From NCBI RefSeq assembly GCF_026000115.1, contig NZ_AP026867.1:4700001-4764000 (forward strand): 64,000 nt of DNA. Direction: 5' to 3'. The position numbers and the translations under genes were made by a program. The notes beneath the pieces were generated by a model, which was not told where the DNA came from, did no database searches, and was given only the letters and a program-made list of their open reading frames with translations. Below, piece after piece: positions 28,696-37,613 of this stretch. The DNA comes from Aureispira anguillae (GTDB taxonomy: Bacteria > Bacteroidota > Bacteroidia > Chitinophagales > Saprospiraceae). The stretch's first letter is position 1; the number at the start of each line of letters is the position of its first letter.

Positions 28696-30249
28696 ATGCT
28701 AGTAAAAACATTCGCCAGTGCAGTAGAAGGAATCGATGCTCAAACCATTACAATAGAGGTTAGTGCAGGAGGGCAAATTGTCCAAGGCAAACCTGGCTAT
28801 TCTTTAGTTGGTTTACCAGACAATGCGGTCAAAGAGGGATATTGGCGAATAGAAACAGCACTCAAAGAAATAGGCTATCGTATTCCTCGCATCAAGATCA
28901 TTATTAATATGGCTCCTGCTGATCTAAAAAAAGAAGGATCTTATTATGATTTACCCATTGCAATTGGTGTCATGGCAGCCAGCAAACAGATACCACACCA
29001 TTTGCTCGATCAATATATTTTGATGGGAGAATTGTCCTTGGATGGCACCTTACGTCCCATAAAAGGTGCGTTGCCCATTGCCATTCAGGCTCGAAAAGAA
29101 GGCTTTAAAGGAATCATTTTGCCCAAAGAAAACGCCAGAGAAGCGGCTATTGTTAATCAAATTGCTGTTTATGGCGTAGAACATATCAAAGAAGTCGTCA
29201 ACTTTTTTCAAGGAGAACAAGAATTAAAAGCAACAATTGTTGATACTAGGGAAGAATTCTCTTATAATCAAACGCTATTTTCGGTCAACTTTTCTGATGT
29301 AAAAGGACAACGTAGCATCAAGCGAGCCATGGAAATTGCAGCCGCAGGTGGACACAATCTTATTCTTATTGGTCCTCCTGGAGCAGGAAAGACGATGTTA
29401 GCCAAACGCTTCCCCAGCATTTTGCCTCCCTTAAATTTAGGAGAAGCATTAGAAACAACCAAAATCCATTCTGTTGTTGGGTTATTACCTTCTGATTGTG
29501 CATTGATCTATGAGCGCCCCTTTAGAAACCCTCACCATACAATTAGTGATGTTGCCTTAGTCGGTGGAGGCAACTATCCACGTCCTGGTGAAATTTCCTT
29601 GGCACATAATGGCGTGCTTTTTTTAGATGAACTACCAGAGTTTAAGCGTTCTGTCCTCGAAGTGCTGCGCCAACCCATGGAAGCTAGGAAAATAACGATT
29701 TCCCGTTCTAAGTTTACGGTAGATTATCCCGCTAGTTTTATGCTCGTTGCTTCTATGAATCCTTGCCCCTGCGGTTATTATACCCATCCAGAGAAAGATT
29801 GTGTTTGCTCTCCCAACGCCGTTCAAAATTATTTAAACAAAATTTCGGGTCCTCTCATGGATCGAATTGATCTCCACATTGAGGTGAAACCAGTAAATTA
29901 TGATGAATTATCCGATGAGCGCCCCCAAGAAAGCAGTGAAGAAATATTGGAACGTGTAATTGCTGTTCGCTTGCTACAAACACAGCGTTATCAACAAGAT
30001 GCCAACATACATTGCAATGCTCAAATGGAGTCCAAACACATCCAAACTTATTGTCAATTGAACAAAGCAAGCCAACTGTTACTCAAGCGGGCAATGGCAC
30101 ATTTTCAACTTTCGGCTCGTGCCTATGATCGAATTCTCAAAGTAGCTAGAACCATTGCGGATTTATCGAACAAAGAAACCGTCCAGGCAGAGCATATTGC
30201 CGAAGCGATTCAATTTCGTAGTTTGGACAAAGAAAACTGGGTACAGTAA
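28696..30249 (+). CDS. comM: YifB/ComM-family Mg-chelatase-like AAA+ ATPase
   Basis: 517 residues, full family length. N-terminal Lon-protease-like (S16) fold (about 1-170, GLPDNAVKEGYWRIETALKE), Walker A GPPGAGKTMLAKR (about 221-233), Walker B VLFLDELPEF (about 313-322), and a Cys-rich insertion (MNPCPCGYYTHPEKDCVC) as in ComM. ComM is a helicase-like hexamer that promotes branch migration during natural transformation. No other competence genes lie nearby. Gene name is by family similarity. Confidence 0.9.
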   Translation: MLVKTFASAVEGIDAQTITIEVSAGGQIVQGKPGYSLVGLPDNAVKEGYWRIETALKEIGYRIPRIKIIINMAPADLKKEGSYYDLPIAIGVMAASKQIPHHLLDQYILMGELSLDGTLRPIKGALPIAIQARKEGFKGIILPKENAREAAIVNQIAVYGVEHIKEVVNFFQGEQELKATIVDTREEFSYNQTLFSVNFSDVKGQRSIKRAMEIAAAGGHNLILIGPPGAGKTMLAKRFPSILPPLNLGEALETTKIHSVVGLLPSDCALIYERPFRNPHHTISDVALVGGGNYPRPGEISLAHNGVLFLDELPEFKRSVLEVLRQPMEARKITISRSKFTVDYPASFMLVASMNPCPCGYYTHPEKDCVCSPNAVQNYLNKISGPLMDRIDLHIEVKPVNYDELSDERPQESSEEILERVIAVRLLQTQRYQQDANIHCNAQMESKHIQTYCQLNKASQLLLKRAMAHFQLSARAYDRILKVARTIADLSNKETVQAEHIAEAIQFRSLDKENWVQ

Positions 30250-30461
30250 AAGGAGTAATAAAAATTGTTTGTATGGATAATAATTCTCCTTTTCTATTCA
30301 TTTTTATAGCCTAAATAACCTGTTTCTAAATAGATTCTTAGTAATATTGCACCAAATAAGTAACTAAGCAAAATCAATGCTTGTCAATTGAAGTAATTTT
30401 TTGCCTATTTACTTAAGAAAGCTAGACCATCCAATTAAAGTAAAAACAGACCATTAACGTT

Positions 30462-31265
30462 ATGATTTTAAAAGGAAAAAAAGGAATTATCTTTGGTGCA
30501 CTAAACGATATGTCTATTGCATGGAAAGTTGCAGAATTGTGTGTTGCAGAAGGTGCAGAGATTGTATTAACCAATGCTCCTGTTGCTTTTCGAATGAAAG
30601 GAGACTCCAATATCAAAACTTTAGCTGAAAAATTAAATTGCCCAGCTATTCCTGCGGATGCAACTCGCATCGAAGATTTGGAAAAATTGATTGATGAAAG
30701 TATGGCGCACTTTGGTGGCAAAATTGATTTTGTACTCCATTCTATTGGGATGTCTATCAACATTCGTAAAGACAAGCCTTACACAGATTTAAACCATGAC
30801 TTTATGCTAAAGTCATTTGATATCTCTTCTATTTCTTTCCACAAATTGATGCAATCTCTGTGGAAAAAAGAAGCTGTAAACGATTGGGGTTCTATTCTTG
30901 CCCTTACTTATATTGGTGCTCAACGTATCTTCCCTCATTACAGTGAAATGGCAGAGGCAAAATCTATGTTAGAATCTTTTGCTCGTTCATTTGGTTATCA
31001 TTTTGGAGAGCGCAATAATATTCGTGTCAATACCATTTCTCAGTCTCCTACGATGACAACAGCAGGAACGGGAATTGAAGGATTTCAAGAGTTTTTGGAT
31101 TATGCCGAAAATATGTCTCCTATTGGCAATGCCCCTGCGCAAGCATGTGCAGAATATTGTATTTCATTGTTCTCGGATTATACCCGTTATGTAACCATGC
31201 AAAACTTGTATCACGATGGAGGTTTCTCTAATATGGGAATGAATCCTGCTATCTTGAACAAGTAA
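30462..31265 (+). CDS. fabI: Enoyl-ACP reductase, FabI type
   Basis: 267 residues, full length. NAD-binding start GKKGIIFGALNDMSIAW, and the FabI catalytic pair Tyr160-x6-Lys167 (YSEMAEAK), preceded by TYIGAQRIFPHY. The substrate loop ISQSPTMTTAGTGI is also typical. It reduces trans-2-enoyl-ACP in the last step of each fatty-acid elongation cycle. Monocistronic, with its own strong terminator. Confidence 0.95.
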   Translation: MILKGKKGIIFGALNDMSIAWKVAELCVAEGAEIVLTNAPVAFRMKGDSNIKTLAEKLNCPAIPADATRIEDLEKLIDESMAHFGGKIDFVLHSIGMSINIRKDKPYTDLNHDFMLKSFDISSISFHKLMQSLWKKEAVNDWGSILALTYIGAQRIFPHYSEMAEAKSMLESFARSFGYHFGERNNIRVNTISQSPTMTTAGTGIEGFQEFLDYAENMSPIGNAPAQACAEYCISLFSDYTRYVTMQNLYHDGGFSNMGMNPAILNK

Positions 31266-31295
31266 AAACAACTGTGATTGAATTGCTCACGCTTT

Positions 31296-31333
31296 AGCAT
31301 TGGCTTAGAAGTTTCTAAGCCAATGCTTTTTTA
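31296..31333 (+). terminator. Intrinsic terminator of fabI
   Basis: Perfect arms (agcattggcttag at 31296-31308 with its complement at 31315-31327) and a run of T right after the stem, 31 bp after the fabI stop. A textbook rho-independent site. Confidence 0.9.
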
Positions 31334-31502
31334 TTTTAATTCTTTTGATAAAAAATAAATTCAAACGTTTTTAGCTTTCTCATCGTCTTACCATCACTAT
31401 TGTTCCCCACTTAGTGCATATCACATGGCAACTGAATGACAGCAAAGAGATCCTTTTTTCATTTCTTTTTAGAATTCAGCAGCCCCAATATTGGATTCAA
31501 AT

Positions 31503-31982
31503 ATGCATTTTATTTTGATGATTTTTTGCTGCTTATTGCTAGCAAGCCGTTGCGCAGGACCTCCGCCAAGCAACCATGTAAGAGCCTGCAACCTTAACCC
31601 AAAAAAAATACTGCTTCAAAGCTCCTCCAGTCGCTATGTTCGACTAGCTGATCAAGCACCATTTTTGTTAATTGCAGATGCCAAACACCCTGCGCTAGCA
31701 GATACTTTTTGCCTTTGTAACCTAGAACACAATAGGATCTCATTACGAGCAAAAAGACGCTATGTAACCATCCATCTTAGCAAAAACAACCAAGCCATTG
31801 CTCGCCAAAAGCACATCGACAGTTGGGAGAGGATCAACCTAGAAAAAAAGGGAGATCAAGTCACCTTTAAAGCGATTAACGATTATTACCTAGAACCTTC
31901 GGATTCTTCCTTCATTCTAGCTGCCTCTAGCCCCCAGCCTAGTAGCAACTGCTTATTCAATATCATTGAGTTAAGAAACTAA
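31503..31982 (+). CDS. Fascin/beta-trefoil-like lipoprotein
   Basis: 159 residues from the ATG at 31503; an upstream TTG (31491) adds only four residues. The signal peptide ends LLASRCAG with a plausible lipobox cysteine. The mature part has a repeated beta pattern typical of fascin-like trefoils: RISLRAKRRYVTIHL and DSWERINLEKKGDQVTFKA, then NDYYLEPSDSSFILAA. Fascin-like domains bind proteins or sugars; the role is unknown. It precedes two membrane/glycosyltransferase genes in the same direction, with small gaps. Confidence 0.55.
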   Translation: MHFILMIFCCLLLASRCAGPPPSNHVRACNLNPKKILLQSSSSRYVRLADQAPFLLIADAKHPALADTFCLCNLEHNRISLRAKRRYVTIHLSKNNQAIARQKHIDSWERINLEKKGDQVTFKAINDYYLEPSDSSFILAASSPQPSSNCLFNIIELRN

Positions 31983-32032
31983 GTAGCATTGATCTTACTT
32001 AGTTCCTTATAATCACCACAACCACACATGCC

Positions 32033-33406
32033 ATGAAAGTATCATTCCCCACAAAGATCAAAAACCCCTACTCCCTTTTTACGATTGTACTATTTGCTGT
32101 TATTGTTTTGACCTATCGGGATAGCCTCAGAGTTTACCTTTCACCGCACAAAGTAATTTCTTACGATATGGGCGGTTATTATGTCTACCTACCAGCCTTT
32201 TTCATCAATAATACCACTGATTTTTCTTTTATAAAACAACATGCCAATCAATCTGGAACCGCTATCGCCACTTCTCAATCGGGCGAAACGGTTGTCATCA
32301 ACAAATATAGTATGGGACCTGCTCTCCTACTAAGTCCTTTTTTTGCGCTAGGGCATTTAGAAGCCTACTACTGGCAAGTTCCTAGAGATGGTTTTTCTTA
32401 TACGTATTTATTTTGGATGATAACAGGCTGCATTTTTTATAGCATTCTTGCCCTATTTTTGCTGCGGCATATTTTACTTCGATATTACAATGATATTCCC
32501 GTTGCGACAACCTTGTTACTTCTAGGTATAGGCAGCAATCTCCTGTTCTATACTGTTTACGAATTTTTGATGTCCCATGCTTATTCCTTTTTTCTATTTT
32601 CTTTGGCACTTTTTTTAGCCATTCGATGGTTAGACCAACCACAACTTAGCCGCTTACTTGCTCTATCGTTCGTAGCAGGACTAATTGCCATGACAAGACT
32701 CCCTAATATGATTTTTTTCTTAGTCCTAGTCTTTTGGCAAGTAAATTCTAAAGAAAGTTTGATTAAACGTCTATTACTATTAAAAAAACATTGGTTATCT
32801 CTTACCTTGGGGTTTATTGTATTTCTAATCCCTTTTGTTCCACAAATTATCTATTGGCATACCCTTACGGGGTACTATTTTGTAAATGCTTATGGAAGCA
32901 GTGGAGAACATTTTTATTTTTCTGATCCTAAAATTATAGAAGTATTGATAGGATACCGAAAAGGTTGGTTAGTTTATACTCCAGCCATCATTTTTGGTTT
33001 TTTAGGCTTAGTAACTTTATTTAAACAATCAAAAGATTTATTTTGGTGCTTGTTTATCTATCTTTTAATCAATATTTATGTAATTTCTTCTTGGCATTCT
33101 TGGTGGTATGGGGGGAGTTTTGGCATGCGTGCTTTGGTAGAATCTAGCGTTGTGATTAGCATACCAATGACTGCTTTTATACAATATGCTGCCCAAAACA
33201 ATGTTATAAGCCATTTGTTAAGCATTCTTATTGCAGCATTTATCAGTCTTAATATGTTCCAATCTTACCAATATCATCATGGTATTATCCATTGGTCGCA
33301 AATGACAAAACAATCTTATTGGACGGTATTTGGGGTAGCACACCCTGCCCATCCATACCTCATAGAAAGAAGAAATAAGTATCTTTTAAAAAAGAAAGTT
33401 CGCTAA
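32033..33406 (+). CDS. Polytopic membrane protein, GT-C glycosyltransferase-like
   Basis: 457 residues with about ten membrane helices. An acidic first outer loop (YDMGGYYVYLPAFF) is followed by alternating helices, a pattern of GT-C enzymes that take sugars from polyprenyl-phosphate donors. The next gene encodes a DPM1-like enzyme that makes such donors, which supports the call. It could also be an uncharacterised membrane protein; no catalytic motif beyond the loop can be proved. Gap to the next gene is 65 bp. Confidence 0.55.
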   Translation: MKVSFPTKIKNPYSLFTIVLFAVIVLTYRDSLRVYLSPHKVISYDMGGYYVYLPAFFINNTTDFSFIKQHANQSGTAIATSQSGETVVINKYSMGPALLLSPFFALGHLEAYYWQVPRDGFSYTYLFWMITGCIFYSILALFLLRHILLRYYNDIPVATTLLLLGIGSNLLFYTVYEFLMSHAYSFFLFSLALFLAIRWLDQPQLSRLLALSFVAGLIAMTRLPNMIFFLVLVFWQVNSKESLIKRLLLLKKHWLSLTLGFIVFLIPFVPQIIYWHTLTGYYFVNAYGSSGEHFYFSDPKIIEVLIGYRKGWLVYTPAIIFGFLGLVTLFKQSKDLFWCLFIYLLINIYVISSWHSWWYGGSFGMRALVESSVVISIPMTAFIQYAAQNNVISHLLSILIAAFISLNMFQSYQYHHGIIHWSQMTKQSYWTVFGVAHPAHPYLIERRNKYLLKKKVR

Positions 33407-33471
33407 TCGTTTGCACTAAAAAACATAAAAACGATCTATTCATTATTTGTTAAATAACTTGATTCTTTATA

Positions 33472-34287
33472 ATGCATTCACCTAACATCACAACATTATC
33501 CATTGTTATCCCTGCTTATAATGAAGGAAAAACAATCCATCTTATTCTTAACAAAGTCAAGACGGTAACGCTCCCTGCCAACATTCAAAAGGAAGTGCTT
33601 ATCATCAATGATTGTTCTACAGACAACACAGAGGCAGCCATTCAAGAATACATTGAAGCTAACAAAGCACTCAATATTCAATATTTTAAACATGAAAAAA
33701 ACAAAGGAAAAGGGGCTGCATTACACACGGGCATTGCCAAAGCCACAGGGGAATATCTAATCATCCAAGATGCCGATTTGGAATATGACCCTGAAGAATA
33801 TACAACGCTCCTCAAACCCATACTCAATGGTAATGCTGACGTTGTTTATGGTTCTCGTTTTATGGGGGGCAACCCTCACCGCATCTTATTTTTCTGGCAT
33901 AGCATTGGCAACAAGCTTTTGACCTTCCTCTCCAATATGAACACCAACTTAAACTTAACGGATATGGAGACTTGTTATAAGCTGTTTAATACCCAATTGG
34001 TACAAGGGCTTAATCTGACTGAAAAGCGCTTTGGTTTTGAACCAGAAGTAACGGCAAAAATTGCCAAAGTTCCCAATGTTAGAATTTATGAAGTTGGCAT
34101 TTCATATTATGGTAGAACCTTTGCAGAGGGCAAAAAAATTAACTGGAAAGATGGGGTTCGAGCCATTTATTGCATTGTTAAATTTAATCCGATTAAAACC
34201 ATTAAGAATATTTTCTTTGTCACTACTTTATTGTTTATCCTGATTGCTTTTTTATGTAGTCTAATAAAATTAATAGGTTTGGTTTAA
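33472..34287 (+). CDS. Family 2 glycosyltransferase, polyprenyl-phosphate sugar synthase (DPM1-like)
   Basis: 271 residues. The GT2 nucleotide-sugar fold shows LSIVIPAYNEGKTIHLIL, IINDCSTDNT, GKGAALHTGIAKATGEYLI, the DxD-like site IIQDADLEYDPEEY, and VVYGSRFMGGNPHR. A single C-terminal membrane helix (about 243-265) anchors it. DPM1-like enzymes load mannose or glucose on undecaprenyl phosphate. It forms a likely pair with the upstream GT-C-like membrane protein. Confidence 0.85.
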   Translation: MHSPNITTLSIVIPAYNEGKTIHLILNKVKTVTLPANIQKEVLIINDCSTDNTEAAIQEYIEANKALNIQYFKHEKNKGKGAALHTGIAKATGEYLIIQDADLEYDPEEYTTLLKPILNGNADVVYGSRFMGGNPHRILFFWHSIGNKLLTFLSNMNTNLNLTDMETCYKLFNTQLVQGLNLTEKRFGFEPEVTAKIAKVPNVRIYEVGISYYGRTFAEGKKINWKDGVRAIYCIVKFNPIKTIKNIFFVTTLLFILIAFLCSLIKLIGLV

Positions 34288-34360
34288 ACCTTTTTTGCTA
34301 ACCAACCAAGGAACAACCTTTTTTAAAATCCTGTTTAATCCGCATAATTCACAAAAATAA

Positions 34361-34392
34361 TTTGGTAGTTTAACAACAACTACTTAGCTTCG
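34361..34392 (+). promoter_or_regulatory. Promoter of the SAM-riboswitch methionine operon
   Basis: TTTG at 34361-34364, a 20-nt spacer, and TAGCTTCG at 34385-34392 (seven of eight bases of TAnnTTTG). The start would fall within a few nucleotides of the riboswitch P1 at 34401, as expected. Confidence 0.6.
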
Positions 34393-34400
34393 CAGTCAAT

Positions 34401-34483
34401 ACTTATCGAGAAAGGTGGAGGGACTTGCCCTTAGAAGCCTTGGCAACCTGCTTTAGTAAGGTGCTAACTCAAGACAGATAAGT
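34401..34483 (+). ncRNA. SAM-I-class riboswitch lacking an evident P4 stem
   Basis: P1 pairs acttatc (34401-34407) with gataagt (34477-34483). Inside are the conserved SAM-I blocks: gaggtggaggga-like AGAAAGGTGGAGGGACTT, GCCC, GAAGCCTTGGCAACC, and after the P3 hairpin GGTGCTAACTC, with only about six nucleotides left before the P1 strand. In ordinary SAM-I aptamers a P4 hairpin sits there, so this is a reduced form, similar to what is described for SAM-I/IV variants. It should sense S-adenosylmethionine and switch off the following methionine genes through the downstream terminator. Confidence 0.85.
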
Positions 34484-34517
34484 TAGGAGATTTGCTACTA
34501 ATCAACTAGATTATACT

Positions 34518-34553
34518 AAAAAACGCTTCTAACAACTGTTGGAAGCGTTTTTT
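34518..34553 (+). terminator. Riboswitch expression-platform terminator
   Basis: A long stem (aaaaaacgcttc 34518-34529 with gaagcgtttttt 34542-34553, extended by a wobble pair and three more pairs) with a T-run at its end, 35 nt after the aptamer and about 240 nt before the coding start. It is the likely SAM-dependent off switch. Confidence 0.85.
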
Positions 34554-34657
34554 CCTTTTCTCGATTTTCATTTTTTTTATCAAAAAAATGGTTCTTTGAC
34601 AAGTCTTGTGATAAGATCTTAACAACTACGATATATAAAGCTATAGGAGTCGTAAGT

Positions 34658-34715
34658 TATAAATAGAAAGTCGTGATTTATTATCAAAATAAAAATATAC
34701 GATTTTCTATTTATA
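34658..34715 (+). repeat. 17-bp stem-loop in the metZ leader
   Basis: Arms 34658-34674 and 34699-34715 pair with one mismatch across a 24-nt loop, between the riboswitch terminator and the ATG at 34791. There is no U-run. It may be a second regulatory or stabilising structure in the unusually long leader, or a remnant of a mobile palindrome. Confidence 0.4.
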
Positions 34716-34790
34716 TCCCACTCACTACTGCAAAAAGGTAGTCGTTTTTTTAGTCCACAAAACTTGTTATTGACCAAAAAAAACTGAGCA

Positions 34791-36404
34791 ATGAAAATCA
34801 CACTTCAACGACAAAATGACTTTTATCATTTCTTGGCTCAAAATGAGTCGGGTGCTACCCTACAATTAGATGCCTCCCCTGCTATTGGAGGTCAAAACAA
34901 AGGTTTTCGCCCAATGGAATCTCTATTAGCAGGCTTGGGTGGTTGTTCGGCCATTGACATTATTAGTATTCTAAAAAAACAACGCCAACAAATTGACGAT
35001 TTTAAAATCGAAATCGAAGCGGATCGTAGGACAGAGCCTTTGCCTACCATTTTTAGTGCTATCGAAGTGACACTTATTATAACGGGAATAGTAGATGAAA
35101 AAAAGCTGCAAAAAGCGATTGATTTGACCATAGAAAAGTACTGCTCCGTTTATCATATTCTCAAAGAAACAGCTACGATCAACTACTCGTATAAGCTTAT
35201 AGCTCCAACTGTTGTAGAAGAAAAAAAGGTTGGGCACAAATTCGAGACCTTAGCAATTCGGACACAAACCAAACGCACAGAAAACCGAGAACATTCTGTT
35301 CCCCTCTATCTGACTTCTAGCTTTACTTTTGACAATGCAGAGCAGGCAAGGTCTGTTTTTGCAGGAGAGGAAGAAGCCCATATTTATTCCCGTTTTTCAA
35401 ATCCTAACGCAAGTGAATTTATAGAAAAAATGTGCCTACTAGAAGGAACAGAGGATGGTTTTGCTACAGCTTCGGGTATGTCTTCTATTTTTGCATCGCT
35501 AGCTCCTTTCCTAAAAAAAGGCGATCACTTGGTCGCTTGTCGTTCTGTTTTTGGCAATACGCATCGTATTATTACAGAAATTCTCCCCGACTGGGGCGTT
35601 GAATACACCTATGTTGATATAGACCAACCCGAAACTTGGGAGGCAGCCATTCAACCCAATACAAAAATGCTTTTTGCCGAAACGCCCTCCAACCCTGCTC
35701 TAGATTTTATCGATTTGGAATGGCTTGGTAAATTGACCAAAAAGCACGGCATTTTGCTAAATATTGACAACTGTTTTGCAACGCCTTATCTACAAAAACC
35801 AGCAGCTTATGGAGCTGATATTGTTGTTCATTCTGCTACCAAATGGATTGATGGGCAAGGGCGTGTGTTGGGTGGTCTTGTATTAGGAAAAAAAGAATTG
35901 GTGGCGCAAGTCTATGCCTTTGCTCGTAGAACAGGTCCTGCTATTTCTCCTTTTAATGCTTGGTTGCTTTCCAAAAGCTTAGAAACCTTAGCCGTTCGAA
36001 TAGAACGACACTGTGAAAATGCTTATGCGATTGCCAGTTATTTGGAACATCACCCAGAAATTGAATCGGTCAAATATCCTCACCTCCCTTCCCACCCTCA
36101 ATTTGAATTGGCTAAACGTCAGATGAAATTAGGAGGGGGCTTATTTACTTGTGTGGTCAAAGGAGGTTTGGAGCGAGGAAGAAAATTTCTAGATAGTTTG
36201 CAACTCTTGTCCCTAACTGCCAATTTAGGAGACACTAGAACCATTGCCACACATCCTGCCTCTACCACACATTCTAAACTAAGCCCAGAAGATCGCCAAG
36301 CCGTTGGAATTTGGGATGGGCTCATTCGATTTTCTGTTGGTTTAGAGCACATTGACGATATTTTAGCAGATATAGAACAAGCGCTAGAAAAATCCAAATG
36401 CTAA
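34791..36404 (+). CDS. metZ: OsmC domain fused to O-acyl-homoserine sulfhydrylase (MetZ/MetY-like)
   Basis: 537 residues in two parts. Residues 1-136 are an OsmC fold with both catalytic-type cysteines: Cys52 (GLGGCSAIDII) and Cys118 (EKYCSVYHIL). Residues about 145-537 are a full Cys/Met-metabolism PLP enzyme: the tyrosine/arginine site YSRFSNPN, SGMSSIFASLAPFL, FAETPSNP, NIDNCFATPYLQKP, and the PLP lysine Lys351 (HSATKWIDGQGR). The PLP part makes homocysteine from acyl-homoserine and sulfide. OsmC proteins reduce hydroperoxides with paired cysteines, so the fusion may pass or protect a sulfur species; that is inference. The gene follows a SAM riboswitch and precedes metX by 78 bp. Confidence 0.85.
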   Translation: MKITLQRQNDFYHFLAQNESGATLQLDASPAIGGQNKGFRPMESLLAGLGGCSAIDIISILKKQRQQIDDFKIEIEADRRTEPLPTIFSAIEVTLIITGIVDEKKLQKAIDLTIEKYCSVYHILKETATINYSYKLIAPTVVEEKKVGHKFETLAIRTQTKRTENREHSVPLYLTSSFTFDNAEQARSVFAGEEEAHIYSRFSNPNASEFIEKMCLLEGTEDGFATASGMSSIFASLAPFLKKGDHLVACRSVFGNTHRIITEILPDWGVEYTYVDIDQPETWEAAIQPNTKMLFAETPSNPALDFIDLEWLGKLTKKHGILLNIDNCFATPYLQKPAAYGADIVVHSATKWIDGQGRVLGGLVLGKKELVAQVYAFARRTGPAISPFNAWLLSKSLETLAVRIERHCENAYAIASYLEHHPEIESVKYPHLPSHPQFELAKRQMKLGGGLFTCVVKGGLERGRKFLDSLQLLSLTANLGDTRTIATHPASTTHSKLSPEDRQAVGIWDGLIRFSVGLEHIDDILADIEQALEKSKC

Positions 36405-36482
36405 AGGGCTATCAAATTGTCATGAACAACATTATCTAATAGCCTATCATTAATATTTTTGGTTCTCTTATTTATTTCTAGC

Positions 36483-37514
36483 ATGATTTATCCTAAAAAT
36501 ATACAAGTATATCAACACCAACAAGTTGTTGAACTGGAACAAGGCGGTACCCTACCAGAAGTAGAAATCGCTTATCACACTTTTGGAAAACTCAATGCGG
36601 CAAAAGACAATGTCGTATGGGTTTTCCATGCCTTAACCGCCAATTCAGATCCTACCGATTGGTGGAAAGGGGTCATTGGAAACAATACCTTAATTGATCC
36701 TGAACAACATTTTATTGTTTGTGCCAATGTATTGGGCTCTTTTTATGGTACCACCAATCCCCGCTCCATCAACCCAGAAACGGGCAAACAATATGGCATT
36801 GATTTTCCTAAGTTTACGGTTCGAGATGTCGTAAAAATACATCATTTGCTCCGCCAACATCTAGCCATTTCAACCATCAAATTATGCATTGGTGGTTCTT
36901 TTGGAGGACATCAAGCTCTAGAATTTGTTTTAATGGAGCCAAACATCGTACAAAGCTTATTTGTTTTGGCAACTACGGCTCGTGAAACGGCTTGGAGCAT
37001 TGCCATTCACGAAGCGCAACGCATGGCCATTGAAACCGATCCAACTTGGAAGGACAATAGCCCAAAAGCAGGAGCAACAGGGCTAAAAACGGCTAGAGCA
37101 TTAGGCTTGATTTCTTATCGAACCATTGATGCTTATGTAACAACCCAGACCGATGATAGCCCCAAACTCGATCAACACAAAGCAGCCTCTTATGTCCGTT
37201 ATCAAGGAGAAAAACTCGAAAAGCGTTTTCATGCGCATTGTTATTGGCATTTATCAAAATGCTTGGATACGCATCATCTAGGAAGAGATCGAAGCTCAAT
37301 AGAAGCTGCTTTGGCTCAAATCACCATCCCCACTACAATCATTGGTATTAAAAGTGATTTGTTGATTCCTCCATCCGAGCAACAATTTTTAGCCCAACAC
37401 ATCCCTAATGCCAATTACTATGAAATACCGTCCGCTTTTGGACACGATGGCTTTTTGATTGAAGTCAAACAGATTAATACGATCTTAGAACAACACCTCA
37501 AGCTTAAATTGTAA
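36483..37514 (+). CDS. metX: Homoserine O-acetyltransferase MetX
   Basis: 343 residues from the ATG at 36483; an upstream TTG at 36459 would add eight non-conserved residues. Alpha/beta-hydrolase fold with the nucleophile Ser139 in GGSFGGHQAL, the aspartate in IGIKSDLLIPP and the histidine in FGHDGFLIE. HALTANSDPTDWW and NVLGSFYGTTNPRSINP are typical. It activates homoserine for the sulfhydrylase encoded just upstream. It acts in the cytoplasm, and both genes are under the same SAM riboswitch. Succinyl rather than acetyl use cannot be excluded by reading alone. Confidence 0.93.
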   Translation: MIYPKNIQVYQHQQVVELEQGGTLPEVEIAYHTFGKLNAAKDNVVWVFHALTANSDPTDWWKGVIGNNTLIDPEQHFIVCANVLGSFYGTTNPRSINPETGKQYGIDFPKFTVRDVVKIHHLLRQHLAISTIKLCIGGSFGGHQALEFVLMEPNIVQSLFVLATTARETAWSIAIHEAQRMAIETDPTWKDNSPKAGATGLKTARALGLISYRTIDAYVTTQTDDSPKLDQHKAASYVRYQGEKLEKRFHAHCYWHLSKCLDTHHLGRDRSSIEAALAQITIPTTIIGIKSDLLIPPSEQQFLAQHIPNANYYEIPSAFGHDGFLIEVKQINTILEQHLKLKL

Positions 37515-37561
37515 GGACTAAATCCTTTTGGGGCTTGCCTATATTGAACTGCTAAAAACTT

Positions 37562-37589
37562 AAAACCTATCGCTATTGGCATAGGTTTT
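37562..37589 (+). terminator. Terminator after metX
   Basis: Arms aaaacctat and ataggtttt (9 bp each, 37562-37570 and 37581-37589) around a 10-nt loop, 47 bp after the metX stop and before the next gene. The T-run is part of the right arm. Confidence 0.65.
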
Positions 37590-37613
37590 GAATTTTAGTA
37601 CTAAAAACACGTT

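Noticed and set aside
30248-30293. Possible terminator of comM (aaaaggag...ctcctttt)
   Set aside because: The stem is 8 bp with a ~30-nt loop and no clear extension, so it is too weak to list.
31491-31502. TTG start of the fascin-like lipoprotein
   Set aside because: It adds four residues and TTG is a weak start; the ATG at 31503 directly precedes the signal peptide.
36459-36482. TTG start of MetX
   Set aside because: It adds eight non-conserved residues; the ATG at 36483 fits the family length.
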